From NCBI GenBank assembly GCA_030016715.1, contig JASEJD010000002.1, forward strand, positions 179,179-243,178: a stretch of 64,000 bases of DNA, written 5' to 3'. A model generated the notes under the pieces. That model saw only the letters and a list, made by a program, of their open reading frames with translations, was not told the origin of the DNA and did no database searches. Positions 1 to 9,595 of this stretch are shown in pieces. Every line of letters starts with the position of its first letter. The stretch's first letter is position 1. A program made the translations under genes and the position numbers. This DNA comes from Methanobacteriaceae archaeon (GTDB lineage Archaea; Methanobacteriota; Methanobacteria; Methanobacteriales; Methanobacteriaceae).

Positions 1-397
1 AATTTTTTACATATCTTAATATTTTAATGGTCTTAAAATTTATTTCAAAGATTTAATTCATTATTAACTACATTTAAAAGCTTAAAACCAATTAATTATT
101 TTATAATATTTTATTTCTTATCAATATCCCTTTAAATTTTTTTATTATTAGAAATAGATTATTTTTAGCTTTTTTTAATCATTTGCAATGTATTTAAAGC
201 TCATTTTCAAACCTTAAATTATTTATATTCATATAATGAATAAAATTATAGTATAATATTTGACATAGGTTCCTGTAATTAATTTACTTGGACCTAATAA
301 TATCCATAAAATTTTTTAGAGTCATTGTTTATTTACATGACTTAATATGTCAAGTAATATTTTAAGTTTAATCTATTGTTTAAAAGGAGGGGGATTA
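1..397. other. Intergenic leader of the signalling cluster
   Basis: No open frame with start and SD is visible on either strand in this very AT-rich stretch. A TATA-like element lies at about 247-260. Just downstream, an imperfect inverted repeat (TAGGTTCC at 266-273 and GGACCTA at 290-296) covers the position where transcription would start. This suggests a promoter with an operator for the kinase operon, by inference only. Confidence 0.4.
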
Positions 398-1942
398 ATG
401 AAGGATAAACTTAATATCCTTATACTTGAAGATGTTGCTTTAGATGCTGAGTTAATGGAATATGAAATGCGTAGAGAGAAAATTGATTTTGTTTCATTAA
501 TAGTTGAAACAGAAAAAGATTTCACTGAAGCGCTTAATGATTTTAATCCTGATATTATCTTGGCTGATCATTCCCTTCCTACTTTTGATGGTTTATCTGC
601 TTTGAAAATTACAAAAAAACTATCTCCTAAAACACCATTTATTTTTGTTAGCGGTAAAATAGGGGAGGAATTTGCAGTTGAAGTGTTAAAAGAGGGAGCA
701 ACAGATTATGTTCTAAAAAATAATCTTTCAAAACTTGTACCTGCACTTCAAAGAGCAATAAACGAGACAAAAGAACAGTCAGAACGAAAAAATGTTGAAC
801 ACGCTCTTAAGAAAAGAGATGAGCAACTTCGCCTAATAACTGACAATATGCTGGATATTGTTATTCAAATAGATTCTAGTGGATCTATCCATTATTTAAG
901 CCCTTCAGTGAAAACAGTTTTAGGTTATGATCCTGATGATATTTTAGGTTTAAAAATATCTGAGCTGGTCAAATTTGTTCATCCCAATGATATTGATGAA
1001 GTAAAAAATGGTTTTGAGCAAGTTTTTTCTGAAAATACATCTAGCATAGAATATCGTTGTAGAAATGTTAATAATGAATACATATGGCTTGAAGCTATTG
1101 GAAATGCTTTATCTACCAATTCTAAAAATTTAAAAGGCGCTGTTTTTGTAATAAGAAATATTAATGATAGAAAAATCGCTGAAAAAAGATTAAAACAATA
1201 TCATGATGAACTGGAAAAAAGGGTTGCAGATAGGACTGCGGAATTGGAAACTATGAATAAGGAACTAGAATCATTTAGTTATTCTGTTTCTCATGATTTA
1301 AGAGCTCCTTTAAGAAGAATAGATGGTTTTAGTCAAGCACTTCTCGAAGATTATGGAGATAAAATGGATGAACAAGGATTATATTATCTAAATCGGATGA
1401 GAATAGCGAGTCAACGAATGGCTCAGCTAATAGATGATCTTTTAGAATTATCTAGATTAACACGAAGCAATATCCAAATAGAAGATGTTAATTTGAGTTT
1501 TATAGCAGAAAATATTGCTAATGAATTAAAAACAAGTAATCCTAAAAGAAATGTTCAGTTTATTATTGAGGATAATGTTTTAGTTAAAGGAGATTCGCGT
1601 CTACTAAAAATATTGATGGAAAATCTTTTAGATAATGCTTGGAAATTTACAAGTCACAAAGATGAGTCAATAATTAATTTTGGTACTAAAAATGATAATG
1701 GAAGGTTAATCTACTTCATTAAAGACAATGGATGTGGTTTTAACATGGATGAATCTGAAAAAATATTCAAACCTTTCCATAGAATCAATTCTGAAAACGA
1801 ATTCCCTGGAAGTGGTATCGGGCTGGCTACTGTGCAAAGAATCGTTAATAAACACGGTGGAGATATCTGGGCTCAAGGAAACATGGAAAATGGTTCAATA
1901 TTTTATTTCACTCTTAATCCTAAAGGTGATGAAAATGAGTAA
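398..1942 (+). CDS. Response regulator-PAS-histidine kinase hybrid
   Basis: This is a soluble hybrid signalling protein of 514 residues with no membrane segment. An N-terminal receiver domain (about 5-125) has its phospho-acceptor at D57. A PAS sensor domain (about 140-262) is followed by a short coiled coil, a HisKA dimerisation domain with H299 in a SHDLRAP motif, and an ATPase domain with N413 and glycine boxes DNGCG (443-447) and GSGIG (471-475). The start at 398 is chosen because a strong AAGGAGGGGG lies just upstream; an in-frame ATG at 347 has no SD. It overlaps the next response regulator by eight bases, which indicates translational coupling. The signal sensed is unknown. Confidence 0.9.
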   Translation: MKDKLNILILEDVALDAELMEYEMRREKIDFVSLIVETEKDFTEALNDFNPDIILADHSLPTFDGLSALKITKKLSPKTPFIFVSGKIGEEFAVEVLKEGATDYVLKNNLSKLVPALQRAINETKEQSERKNVEHALKKRDEQLRLITDNMLDIVIQIDSSGSIHYLSPSVKTVLGYDPDDILGLKISELVKFVHPNDIDEVKNGFEQVFSENTSSIEYRCRNVNNEYIWLEAIGNALSTNSKNLKGAVFVIRNINDRKIAEKRLKQYHDELEKRVADRTAELETMNKELESFSYSVSHDLRAPLRRIDGFSQALLEDYGDKMDEQGLYYLNRMRIASQRMAQLIDDLLELSRLTRSNIQIEDVNLSFIAENIANELKTSNPKRNVQFIIEDNVLVKGDSRLLKILMENLLDNAWKFTSHKDESIINFGTKNDNGRLIYFIKDNGCGFNMDESEKIFKPFHRINSENEFPGSGIGLATVQRIVNKHGGDIWAQGNMENGSIFYFTLNPKGDENE

Positions 1943-2384
1943 AGATTTAAAAACAATACTTTTAGTAGAAGATGATCCCGATGATGTAAATCTTACTCTA
2001 CGTGCTTTAAACAAGTCTAATATAAATCAGGAAATTGTAGTAGCTAACGATGGACTCGAAGCAATAGAATATCTTTTTGGAGAGGGAAAATATGCAGATA
2101 GGGATTCAAGTAAAATTCCAGAGTTAATTCTTCTTGATTTGAAGCTTCCAAAAATGGATGGAATAGAAGTACTAAAAAAATTAAGATCAAATGATAAAAC
2201 TAGAACAGCTACAGTTATAATTTTAACATCTTCTAAAGAGACTGAAGATATAGTGGAGTGTTATAAACTTTGTGCAAATAGTTACATACAAAAACCAGTG
2301 GATTTCAACCTTTTTCTAGAGACAGTATGGATTTTAGGCAGATATTGGTTAAATTGTAATGAAAATGTTAGTAGTGGAGGATAG
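1935..2384 (+). CDS. Single-domain response regulator (Rcp1-like)
   Basis: This 149-residue protein is a lone receiver domain. The acidic pocket is VEDDPDD near residue 11, the phospho-acceptor is D68 (LLDLKLP) and the conserved lysine is K120 (QKP). The long loop before D68 is typical of Rcp1-type regulators that pair with phytochrome-like or PAS-containing kinases. There is no output domain, so it probably acts by protein contact or as a phosphate relay. The start codon overlaps the stop of the upstream kinase, making that kinase the likely partner. The stop is three bases before the next gene. Confidence 0.9.
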   Translation: MSKDLKTILLVEDDPDDVNLTLRALNKSNINQEIVVANDGLEAIEYLFGEGKYADRDSSKIPELILLDLKLPKMDGIEVLKKLRSNDKTRTATVIILTSSKETEDIVECYKLCANSYIQKPVDFNLFLETVWILGRYWLNCNENVSSGG

Positions 2385-2387
2385 AGT

Positions 2388-3785
2388 TTGAATTCTCCTA
2401 TTAAGATTTTGATTGTTGATGATTCTAAAGATGACACAGAACTGATTGTTAGAAAATTAGGTCAGGATGGCTTTGATTTAATATACGAAAGAGTCGAAAC
2501 TCCCAAATCATTGAGGAATTCCCTAATAAATAAATCATGGGATATTGTAATCTGTGATTATATAATACCTGGATTCGGAGGTTTAAAGGCTCTTAAAATC
2601 TCAAAAAGCATTAACAAGGATTTGCCAGTTATTATAGTTTCTGGAAAAATTGGAGAAGAAATGGCTGTTAAGGCTATGAAAGCTGGAGCTCAAGATTACA
2701 TACTAAAAGATAATCTTTCAAGATTAGCACCTGCTATTGAAAGAGAAATAAATGAATTCAAAATTAGAAAAAAACAAGATATTGCTCTTAAAAAATCTGA
2801 AAGTATTTATAAAACAATTTTTGAGAATACAGGAACTGCAACTGCAATTATAAATAATGAAATGTGCATTGAAATGGTTAATACGGTATTTGAGACTTTA
2901 TCTGGCTATAAAAAATTTGAAATTGAAGGTAGAAAAAAATTCACAGATTTTACCGCTGAAGAAGATAAAGATATTATAAATAATTTCTTATCATCATCAA
3001 GAAATAATCCCGAATGTAGCCCTAGAAATTATGAAACCAAATTTAGGAATTCAAAGGGCAAAAACAAAAATGTATTAATTACTTTAGCATTTATTCCAAG
3101 CACTAATAAAATTTTAATTTCAATTTTAGATATAACTGAACGGAAAATTGCAGAAGAAAGAATATATATGGCTCTGAAAGAAAAGGAAATACTTTTAAAA
3201 GAAATTCATCACCGTGTTAAAAATAACTTGCAGATCATATCTAGCCTTATTAGACTTCAATCAAGATATATTAACGATGAAAAGATATCAGAAATTCTTA
3301 ATGACAGTCAAAATAGAATAAAATCAATGAGCATGGTTCATGAAAAGCTTTATCAATCGGATAATCTTTCTAAAGTGGATTTAAATGAATATATAAATAA
3401 TTTAGCCGCTGAACTTTTCAGATCCTATGGAAAAAGCATAAGGAAGATCAAACTAAAGGTTGATGTATGCAAGATATTAATGGATGCAGATGCAACTATA
3501 AATTTTGGTTTAATTATAAATGAATTATTATCTAATTCGCTTAAATATGCTTTTCCAGATGACTTAGAGGGAGAAATAGTTATAAAATTTTATAAAAATT
3601 CAGAGGGAAATTATATTCTTCTTATTGGGGATAATGGAATTGGATTACCCTCTGAATTCAATATATCTCAATCAAAATCACTTGGCATGCGTTTGGTTAA
3701 TAATCTTTGTAATCAACTTAATGGAGACTTAAAGATTATACGAGAAAATGGAACTTTATTTCATATAAAATTTGAAAATCTATAA
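2388..3785 (+). CDS. Response regulator-PAS-histidine kinase (HisKA_2 type)
   Basis: This is a 465-residue soluble hybrid protein. It has a receiver domain (about 5-120, phospho-acceptor D57 in CDYIIPG), a PAS domain (about 135-255) and a HisKA_2-type phospho-acceptor helix with EIHHRVKNN around H274/H275. A C-terminal ATPase domain follows (NELLSN near 378-383 and DNGIG further on). The start is a TTG at 2388, seven bases after GGAGG (2376-2380), with no better ATG nearby. It is third in a tightly packed operon with the two genes upstream. Its receiver resembles that of the first kinase, so the pair may have arisen by duplication with exchange of kinase type; this is inference. Confidence 0.88.
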   Translation: MNSPIKILIVDDSKDDTELIVRKLGQDGFDLIYERVETPKSLRNSLINKSWDIVICDYIIPGFGGLKALKISKSINKDLPVIIVSGKIGEEMAVKAMKAGAQDYILKDNLSRLAPAIEREINEFKIRKKQDIALKKSESIYKTIFENTGTATAIINNEMCIEMVNTVFETLSGYKKFEIEGRKKFTDFTAEEDKDIINNFLSSSRNNPECSPRNYETKFRNSKGKNKNVLITLAFIPSTNKILISILDITERKIAEERIYMALKEKEILLKEIHHRVKNNLQIISSLIRLQSRYINDEKISEILNDSQNRIKSMSMVHEKLYQSDNLSKVDLNEYINNLAAELFRSYGKSIRKIKLKVDVCKILMDADATINFGLIINELLSNSLKYAFPDDLEGEIVIKFYKNSEGNYILLIGDNGIGLPSEFNISQSKSLGMRLVNNLCNQLNGDLKIIRENGTLFHIKFENL

Positions 3786-3969
3786 AAACATAGTTAAAGG
3801 AATTATATTAAAATAATCTCAGAAATGTATAAGTATTTCTTAATAAATATCATATAATATTACATAATTGTTAAATAATTTTAAAAGCCCATTAAAATAA
3901 AAGATTATTTTAGAAATAAAAGATTATAATTAAGGCTAAGGGGGGAATGAAATACCTAATCCACAATTA

Positions 3970-4746
3970 ATGATTGTTGAAGATGAAAGGATCACTGCAG
4001 AAGATTTAAAAGAGGGTTTAGAGGAAATAGGTTACACTGTTTCAGCTGTAGTTTACTCTGGCGAGGAAGCAATTAAAAAAGCAAAAGAGCTAAAGCCTGA
4101 TCTAATAATAATGGACATTCGTTTAGAGGGTGAAATGGATGGAATAGAAGCTGCGGAATATATAAGATCAAATTTTGGTATTCCAGTTATATATTTATCA
4201 GCTTATTCTGATGAAGATACTATCCAAAGAGCAAAAATAACAGAACCTTCAGGTTTTATACGTAAAAGTCCAGCAGGTTTTCTTAATAAACCATTTGAAG
4301 AAAGTGAATTACATACGGCCATTGAAATAACTTTGTACCGTGACCGAATGGAAAAACGGTTAAGGGATAATCAAAGATGGCTTAAAGCTATTTTAACTAA
4401 TATTGCTGATGCTGTGATTGCAACTGATTCTAAAGGAATGGTAAAATTTATGAATCCTGTTGCAGAAGATTTAACTGGAATCCTTCAAGAAGATGCTATT
4501 GGAAAATATTTGACTGAAATTTTTGCAATAGTTAGTCATGGGCCTGGAAAACTAAGTAAGTCTTTATTAAATAATATTTTCCAGGAAAAAGTACCCCGAC
4601 AAGTTTACATTGATCATGTCATACTTCAATCTGAAAATGGAACAAAAATACCAATATACGGGGCAATTAATCCAATAAAAGATGAAAAAAATAATATAAT
4701 AGGCATGGTTATTGTATTCAGAGATATCAGTACTTGGATTAATTAG
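3970..4746 (+). CDS. Response regulator-PAS protein lacking a kinase domain, start unclear
   Basis: The readable frame gives a receiver domain (about 1-115, phospho-acceptor in IIMDIRLEG) and a PAS domain (about 135-255), ending at FRDISTWIN. Related methanogen proteins usually continue into a histidine kinase, so this one looks truncated or is a sensor without a kinase. An unusual extra segment precedes the conserved KPFEE: a short near-duplication reads as SGFIRKSPAGFLNKP. The ATG at 3970 has no SD and falls inside the usual N-terminus. The SD run GGGGGG ends at 3945. Six bases later, in frame, is ATA (3952); the ATG at 3947 is out of frame by one base. Either an AUA start or a one-base deletion is possible. 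Confidence 0.7.
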   Translation: MIVEDERITAEDLKEGLEEIGYTVSAVVYSGEEAIKKAKELKPDLIIMDIRLEGEMDGIEAAEYIRSNFGIPVIYLSAYSDEDTIQRAKITEPSGFIRKSPAGFLNKPFEESELHTAIEITLYRDRMEKRLRDNQRWLKAILTNIADAVIATDSKGMVKFMNPVAEDLTGILQEDAIGKYLTEIFAIVSHGPGKLSKSLLNNIFQEKVPRQVYIDHVILQSENGTKIPIYGAINPIKDEKNNIIGMVIVFRDISTWIN

Positions 4747-4935
4747 ATCATAGTGGAAATATCAACATATTTAAAATAATGTTTTCTTTGTTTTTATAAT
4801 AATATTATTCACTTCTGATGTTTATTTTTCTTAAATTTTACTAAAAATTGTTTTTAAGTTTTCATAATACCCTAATAAATTCAAATTTTCCGTAAAATGA
4901 TTCTCTTAAATATTATTACTAAAAAAACTAATCAT

Positions 4936-4950
4936 AAAGTATATATAATA
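4936..4950 (+). promoter_or_regulatory. TATA-box promoter of the Alba gene
   Basis: The sequence AAAGTATATATAATA is a strong archaeal TATA box. Transcription would begin about 25 bases downstream, near 4970-4975, leaving a short leader that contains the SD GGAGGT (4985-4990). Confidence 0.6.
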
Positions 4951-4997
4951 TTGGACTACTGAAAAACATTATAGTAATTCATTCGGAGGTTAAAGTG

Positions 4998-5273
4998 ATG
5001 TCAGAGGAAAATGTTGTATACATTGGAAACAAGCCTGTTATGAACTATGTTTTAGCTGTTGTAACTCAGATGAATGGTGGAACTCCTGAAGTCATTCTAA
5101 AAGCGCGTGGAAGAGCCATCAGCAGAGCAGTTGATGTTGCTGAGATAGTTAGGAATAGATTCATACCGGATATAGACGTAGCATCTATAGACATATGTAC
5201 AGAGGAAATCATTGGTAACGAAGGTGGATCTACTAACGTATCTGCGATTGAAATCCAGCTCAGTAAAGATTAG
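4998..5273 (+). CDS. albA: DNA/RNA-binding protein Alba
   Basis: This 91-residue protein matches the Alba chromatin protein over its full length. The N-terminal [13 protein letters not shown] segment carries the lysine that contacts DNA in the family, followed by the [21 protein letters not shown] helix region. Alba dimers coat DNA and RNA in archaea. The ATG at 4998 is preferred over the GTG at 4995, because GGAGGT ends seven bases before it. The gene stands alone, with its own TATA box upstream and a perfect hairpin terminator downstream, as expected for an abundant protein. Confidence 0.95.
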   Translation: MSEENVVYIGNKPVMNYVLAVVTQMNGGTPEVILKARGRAISRAVDVAEIVRNRFIPDIDVASIDICTEEIIGNEGGSTNVSAIEIQLSKD

Positions 5274-5286
5274 TCAAGAGGAAATT

Positions 5287-5313
5287 AAATGAAACCTAAT
5301 GGTTTCATTTTTT
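5287..5313 (+). terminator. Hairpin terminator after Alba
   Basis: AAATGAAACC (5287-5296) and GGTTTCATTT (5301-5310) form a perfect 10-bp stem around a four-base loop. A T-rich tract follows, starting 14 bases after the Alba stop codon. Confidence 0.7.
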
Positions 5314-5427
5314 AGCTTATTTTTTTTACTAAAATTAATTTTTTGATATTCTATTTTTTTCATTTAATTTTACTAATTATATGGAGTACTTAAAAGATTA
5401 TAGATAATATAAAATCATAAATTTTTC

Positions 5428-5466
5428 TAATAAAAAAATGATTGTAAATTACTATATTTACAATCA
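5428..5466 (-). terminator. Hairpin terminator of the ABC/propeller operon
   Basis: TGATTGTAAAT (5439-5449) and ATTTACAATCA (5456-5466) form a perfect 11-bp stem with a six-base loop. On the minus strand the stem is followed by a run of T (complement of the A run at 5432-5438). It lies directly after the propeller gene stop. Confidence 0.7.
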
Positions 5467-5472
5467 CCATTA

Positions 5473-6708
5473 TTATTCTTCTTTTTTAGTTATTCGTTTC
5501 TTAAATATTCTGATAAATAGGAAAACACCCATTACAACTGTAAACAATACAGCTATATAATAAAAGAATACAGAAGTAGGTGCTTCTTCCTTATTAACAT
5601 TTAATACATAAATATAACCATCTTCACCACCCACGTATATTGATTGCCCGTATACGGCGGGCGAGGAGCTTATGGGGGAGTTAAAAATGTAATAACCTGG
5701 CATGTAGTTCCATTCATTCTGTCCAGTATATTTGTTCAAAACATAAACAGTACCGTCATTAGATCCAAACGTGATTTTATTATCAAATAAAGCAGGGGAT
5801 GATCTAATAGGACCTCCCGTTTTATAGGACCATTTCAATACCCCTGTTCTAGTATCAACACAAGTCATATTCCCATCATCGGATCCAATAAACAAATTGT
5901 TATTCATTGGTTCAATTAGTGGAGAGGATCTTATGGGACTCCCTATGTAGTAATTCCAGATTAAATTGCCCGTGGTCGCATTGAGTGCATATAACTGCCC
6001 ATCATCGGATCCAAAGTATACTGTATCGTTATAATATGCTGGAGATGATCTAACTTTATCTGCAGTCCCATATTCCCAAATTTCACTACCATCCTGAATA
6101 TTAATGGCGTAGATGCTGTTATCATCAGATCCAACGTATAGAGTACCATTAAAGACAGTTGGTGATGAAAATACTGGTTTATTTGTTTCAAATTTCCAAG
6201 CTAATGTTCCATCAGAAGTGTATAATGCGTATACATTATTATCATTTGATCCAAAGAAAACTAAACCATCATAAACAGCTGGAGATGATTCTATACCGGA
6301 TCCAGTTTTATATTTCCATTCCAACGCTCCATTATCTGAATTTAAGGAATAAAAGTATCCATCCATCGATCCAACATATACAGTGTTATTAACAACTGCT
6401 GGTGAGGAAAGAACTTCACCTCCTGTTTTATAACTCCATTTCTTTGAACCATTATCCATTTTAATAGCATAAATATTTTTATCACCTGATCCAAAATATA
6501 AAATTTCATTATATATAGCAGGAGAAGATTTTATGGCGCCATTTGTCTCAAAAATCCATATACATGGGCAGAATTTTGCTGATTCTGTTACAAACCCTGT
6601 ATTTTCCATATTCTGACGAAACATTGGCCAATCGGCTGCAGCTGCTGAGGGACTTACTATTAAACCAATAAGTACTAAACTAATCAATATTTCTTTTATT
6701 CCAACCAT
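5473..6708 (-). CDS. Surface PQQ-like beta-propeller protein
   Basis: This 411-residue protein has an N-terminal signal peptide (ILISLVLIGLIV, cut near SAAAA). It is followed by eight consecutive repeats of about 40 residues with the pattern SSPA..YFGS.D..IYALN...G...W.Y. A single C-terminal membrane helix (about 380-400) and a basic tail RIFKKRITKK follow. It should form an eight-bladed propeller held outside the membrane. No quinone-dehydrogenase catalytic residues are evident, so a structural or binding role is more likely than redox catalysis. It begins 26 bases after the ABC permease stop, with AGGTG as SD, so it belongs to the same operon. Confidence 0.8.
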   Translation of the reverse strand: MVGIKEILISLVLIGLIVSPSAAAADWPMFRQNMENTGFVTESAKFCPCIWIFETNGAIKSSPAIYNEILYFGSGDKNIYAIKMDNGSKKWSYKTGGEVLSSPAVVNNTVYVGSMDGYFYSLNSDNGALEWKYKTGSGIESSPAVYDGLVFFGSNDNNVYALYTSDGTLAWKFETNKPVFSSPTVFNGTLYVGSDDNSIYAINIQDGSEIWEYGTADKVRSSPAYYNDTVYFGSDDGQLYALNATTGNLIWNYYIGSPIRSSPLIEPMNNNLFIGSDDGNMTCVDTRTGVLKWSYKTGGPIRSSPALFDNKITFGSNDGTVYVLNKYTGQNEWNYMPGYYIFNSPISSSPAVYGQSIYVGGEDGYIYVLNVNKEEAPTSVFFYYIAVLFTVVMGVFLFIRIFKKRITKKEE

Positions 6709-6734
6709 ACTAACACCTTAATACAATTTAGGGA

Positions 6735-7928
6735 TCAGATATCCCGATTAAACTTAATAACTCCCAATCCAAAGAATAAAGCTGTGAATCCTAACAAAAC
6801 CACTATATCAACCCATATATCTCCAATACCTCCACCTTTAAGCATTACAGTACGCATTGCGTCGTTTATATATGTTAAAGGTACCAGATATGCAATTTTC
6901 TGGAATATCCATGGCATGGTTTCTGTTGGATAAAAGACTCCTGAAACAAACATCATAGGCATGGTAAAGGGCATGACCATTTGCATGTAATCTTCTTGGG
7001 TTCCAACACGTGCAGAAACCATAATACCAAAGCCGACGAAACATAGAGCTCCCAGTACTAATAGTAATAATGTAAGTAACATACTACCTTTTATTACAAT
7101 ACCAAATAAAAGAATGGCTGCCAATATCAGTATTAAAGCCCTACCTGTTTCAGTTATTAGTTTTGATATTATCTTACCTCCAACAACTGTTGTAACGCTT
7201 GTGGGAGTCATAAATAGCCGAGCAAGTTCTCCACGTTCTCTTTCTCCTGCAATTGATTCTCCCATTCCAAACATACATGAAAACATTACAGTCATGGCCA
7301 GAACTGCTGGCACCAAGAAGTCTATGTACTTTATATCTCCATATAATTTGTCAATTTGGAAATTAATTGAGTTTATTATACTATTAAAGTCAATAATTTT
7401 ATTATTTGCAGTAGTTCCTGTAACATTTGTAGATTGTACTTGTATCTGCGCTGTCTGGGAGTTCATCATTTCCAATTTTTGAATTCCTAATTTTTTGGAT
7501 ATCTCGTTGAATAAGGCTTGTGTGGCTGGAACAACGGCAGTGGTGGCCATCTGATCTGAGGAGTCAACGTATATTTGCACATTCTTGGCTTGAGGATCAG
7601 TTAGATTATCGTAATTGGTTGGCAGAATTATTGCTGCTTTTACCTCGCCATTTGCTACCATCTCTCTGGCCTCATCTGGATTACTTATAATATCTCTAAC
7701 ATCATATAAATCCATATTTTTTATAGCATTCAACGTAGCATCAGTTACATCCCCATTACTTTGATCAACCACAACTATAGGTATGTTTGTTAATTCTCCA
7801 CCCATACCATATCCAAAAAGGGTAATCATAATAATAGGAAATAAAAAAAGAGATAATAGGCGTGGTTTATGTCTCCAGAGAACCATTAAATCTTTTTTAA
7901 GCATCCAAATTATTTTTTTAGATTCCAC
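6735..7928 (-). CDS. ABC-2 type transporter permease
   Basis: This 397-residue membrane protein has one N-terminal helix (LFLFPIIMITLFGYG), a large extracytoplasmic domain of about 170 residues, and five C-terminal helices. That is the ABC-2/YhgE-like layout used for drug, lipid or polysaccharide export. The conserved GERERGELARLFMTPTS segment marks the cytoplasmic coupling region. The GTG start immediately follows the ATPase stop with no gap, and the SD GGTGAT overlaps that stop codon, so the two are co-translated. Substrate is unknown. PadR control suggests response to a toxic or envelope-active compound. Confidence 0.9.
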   Translation of the reverse strand: MESKKIIWMLKKDLMVLWRHKPRLLSLFLFPIIMITLFGYGMGGELTNIPIVVVDQSNGDVTDATLNAIKNMDLYDVRDIISNPDEAREMVANGEVKAAIILPTNYDNLTDPQAKNVQIYVDSSDQMATTAVVPATQALFNEISKKLGIQKLEMMNSQTAQIQVQSTNVTGTTANNKIIDFNSIINSINFQIDKLYGDIKYIDFLVPAVLAMTVMFSCMFGMGESIAGERERGELARLFMTPTSVTTVVGGKIISKLITETGRALILILAAILLFGIVIKGSMLLTLLLLVLGALCFVGFGIMVSARVGTQEDYMQMVMPFTMPMMFVSGVFYPTETMPWIFQKIAYLVPLTYINDAMRTVMLKGGGIGDIWVDIVVLLGFTALFFGLGVIKFNRDI

Positions 7929-9008
7929 TTAATCACCTTCGGCTTGATTTTTAGCTGTAACCTTCATAAAAACATCTTCTAATGAAGGATCTTTGGTTGA
8001 TAGGGAGGTAATGTTACCTCCATTTTCAATTATGAAGTATAAAACATCATTAACAGCACATTCGGCACAACTGATATCCATGGTAAGTCTTCCAGATTTA
8101 TGCTGATGCACATTAAAAACTAGGGGAAGATTGGAAATTTTTTCAAATAGGTCCTGATTCATGTTACTTATCATCACGCTTAATTCTCTAAATTCTCCCT
8201 CTTCCTTTTCAACGTCAACCAAGGCTTTGTCAAGTTTATTTAAACTTTCGCCATTCATTTCAGATTCTTCTCTTAATTTACCCATTATTTCAGTTATGCG
8301 AAGATTTTTTTGTGATCTTTCTTCTTCAATTATAGTGTCTTTAAGACCTTGCGGTGTATCAAATGTAGCCAACCTACCATTATTTATAATACCCACATTT
8401 TCACACAGTAATTCTACTTCGTACATGTCATGAGAACATAAGACGATAGTGTGGCCTTTTGAGTTCAATTCTTCAATTAAATCCCATAAAATTCTTTTTG
8501 TTGTAGGATCTAAACCAATAGTGGGTTCATCTAGGAAAAGAATATCTGGTTGATGAATTAAACTTGCAACTATCGAAACTTTTTGTTTTTGACCACCAGA
8601 AAGCTGATTCACAAGTTTATTTTCAGCATATTTGATGTCCACCAATTCCATGAGTTCAACTATTCTTTCTTCTTTTAAATCTCTCGAAAGACCATAATAA
8701 TCAGCACATAGCTCTGCATTCTCGCGAACTGTGAGATCGCCATATAAACTGACTAATTGGGGGACCATTCCAATTTTTTGTCTTACAGCATTTGGATCTT
8801 TGATTATATCATAACCGGCAACTTTTCCAGTCCCTGAGGAGGGTTGAATAAGACAGGTCAGCATTTTAATCGTGGTTGTTTTTCCTGCACCATTAGGCCC
8901 TAAAAATCCGAATACACTCTTATTTTCAATTTTCATATTTAGGGCATCTACTGCTAGAAAATCTTTATATTTTTTGGTAAGATCGAAGGTTTCTATAGCA
9001 TATTTCAT
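7929..9008 (-). CDS. ABC transporter ATP-binding protein with extended C-terminus
   Basis: This 359-residue ATPase has Walker A GPNGAGKTTT near residue 40, the signature LSGGQKQKVSI, Walker B ILFLDEPTIGLDP and the switch histidine in CSHD. After residue 225 there is a charged, probably coiled-coil insert, then a C-terminal domain ending in PSLEDVFMKVT, as in DrrA/CcmA-type ATPases. It energises the permease encoded immediately downstream. It lies 25 bases after the PadR gene. Confidence 0.92.
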   Translation of the reverse strand: MKYAIETFDLTKKYKDFLAVDALNMKIENKSVFGFLGPNGAGKTTTIKMLTCLIQPSSGTGKVAGYDIIKDPNAVRQKIGMVPQLVSLYGDLTVRENAELCADYYGLSRDLKEERIVELMELVDIKYAENKLVNQLSGGQKQKVSIVASLIHQPDILFLDEPTIGLDPTTKRILWDLIEELNSKGHTIVLCSHDMYEVELLCENVGIINNGRLATFDTPQGLKDTIIEEERSQKNLRITEIMGKLREESEMNGESLNKLDKALVDVEKEEGEFRELSVMISNMNQDLFEKISNLPLVFNVHQHKSGRLTMDISCAECAVNDVLYFIIENGGNITSLSTKDPSLEDVFMKVTAKNQAEGD

Positions 9009-9033
9009 AATTTAACTCCTTCTTATTAATTAA

Positions 9034-9510
9034 CTATTTTATGGATAAGATATCTTCTATAAATTCTTCGTAAAGGTTTGTTTCGCGGTTTTTAAACAGA
9101 TTTCTAATTCTATTAAGTGTTTCAATACCTTCTTCGGTTGTTTCATAAAATTTGACTTTACGTTTCCCATGGTGTTCCCAAGCACCTTTAATAAGACCTT
9201 TCCTTTCTAGTAAGTGTAGTTTAGGGTATATGATGCTGGGACTGGGCATTTTAATATCTTTACCCAATGGTGAAGCTTTATGTAATTGTGTCATTACTTC
9301 GTAACCATGTTTTCCTTTTTTATTGATAAGCCAAAGCATAAATATCAAACTGGAGCCACGCATTAAATTTTTGATAAGCTTTCTGTCAAATTTCTTTAAT
9401 TTAAATGATTCATGAAGTTCATTAATAGATTTAGTATCATTAAATTTGTTTAATTTTATTTCAGACGATTTCTTGTTTTTATTAGTGTTAAAAGAATTAT
9501 CATCGTCCAT
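9034..9510 (-). CDS. PadR family transcriptional regulator
   Basis: This 158-residue protein has a winged-helix core of the PadR type: a segment around LIFMLWLINKKGKHGYEVM, then PSIIYPKLHLLERKGLIKG and a wing with KVKFYETTEEG. An N-terminal extension of about 45 charged, asparagine- and lysine-rich residues is longer than usual. The gene heads the ABC/propeller operon. Palindromic sites in front of it overlap the predicted transcription start, so it most likely represses its own operon until a ligand binds. The ligand cannot be read from the sequence. Confidence 0.9.
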   Translation of the reverse strand: MDDDNSFNTNKNKKSSEIKLNKFNDTKSINELHESFKLKKFDRKLIKNLMRGSSLIFMLWLINKKGKHGYEVMTQLHKASPLGKDIKMPSPSIIYPKLHLLERKGLIKGAWEHHGKRKVKFYETTEEGIETLNRIRNLFKNRETNLYEEFIEDILSIK

Positions 9511-9551
9511 TAATCCACACCTCTTTTTTTAAAATTACATATCCATTAAGG

Positions 9552-9589
9552 ATATATCAATTTTTGATATATTTAACATTGATACATCA
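9552..9589 (-). promoter_or_regulatory. Probable PadR operators
   Basis: A perfect inverted repeat ATATATCA (9552-9559) and TGATATAT (9565-9572) is followed by a third related half-site TTGATACATC (9580-9589). The sites lie between the TATA box and the PadR start codon, where a bound repressor would block transcription. Assignment to PadR is by position. Confidence 0.55.
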
Positions 9590-9595
9590 TTTCCC

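Noticed and set aside
5473-6708. The propeller protein as a quinoprotein dehydrogenase
   Set aside because: It has PQQ-type repeats only; no catalytic Asp, disulfide ring or calcium site pattern is visible.
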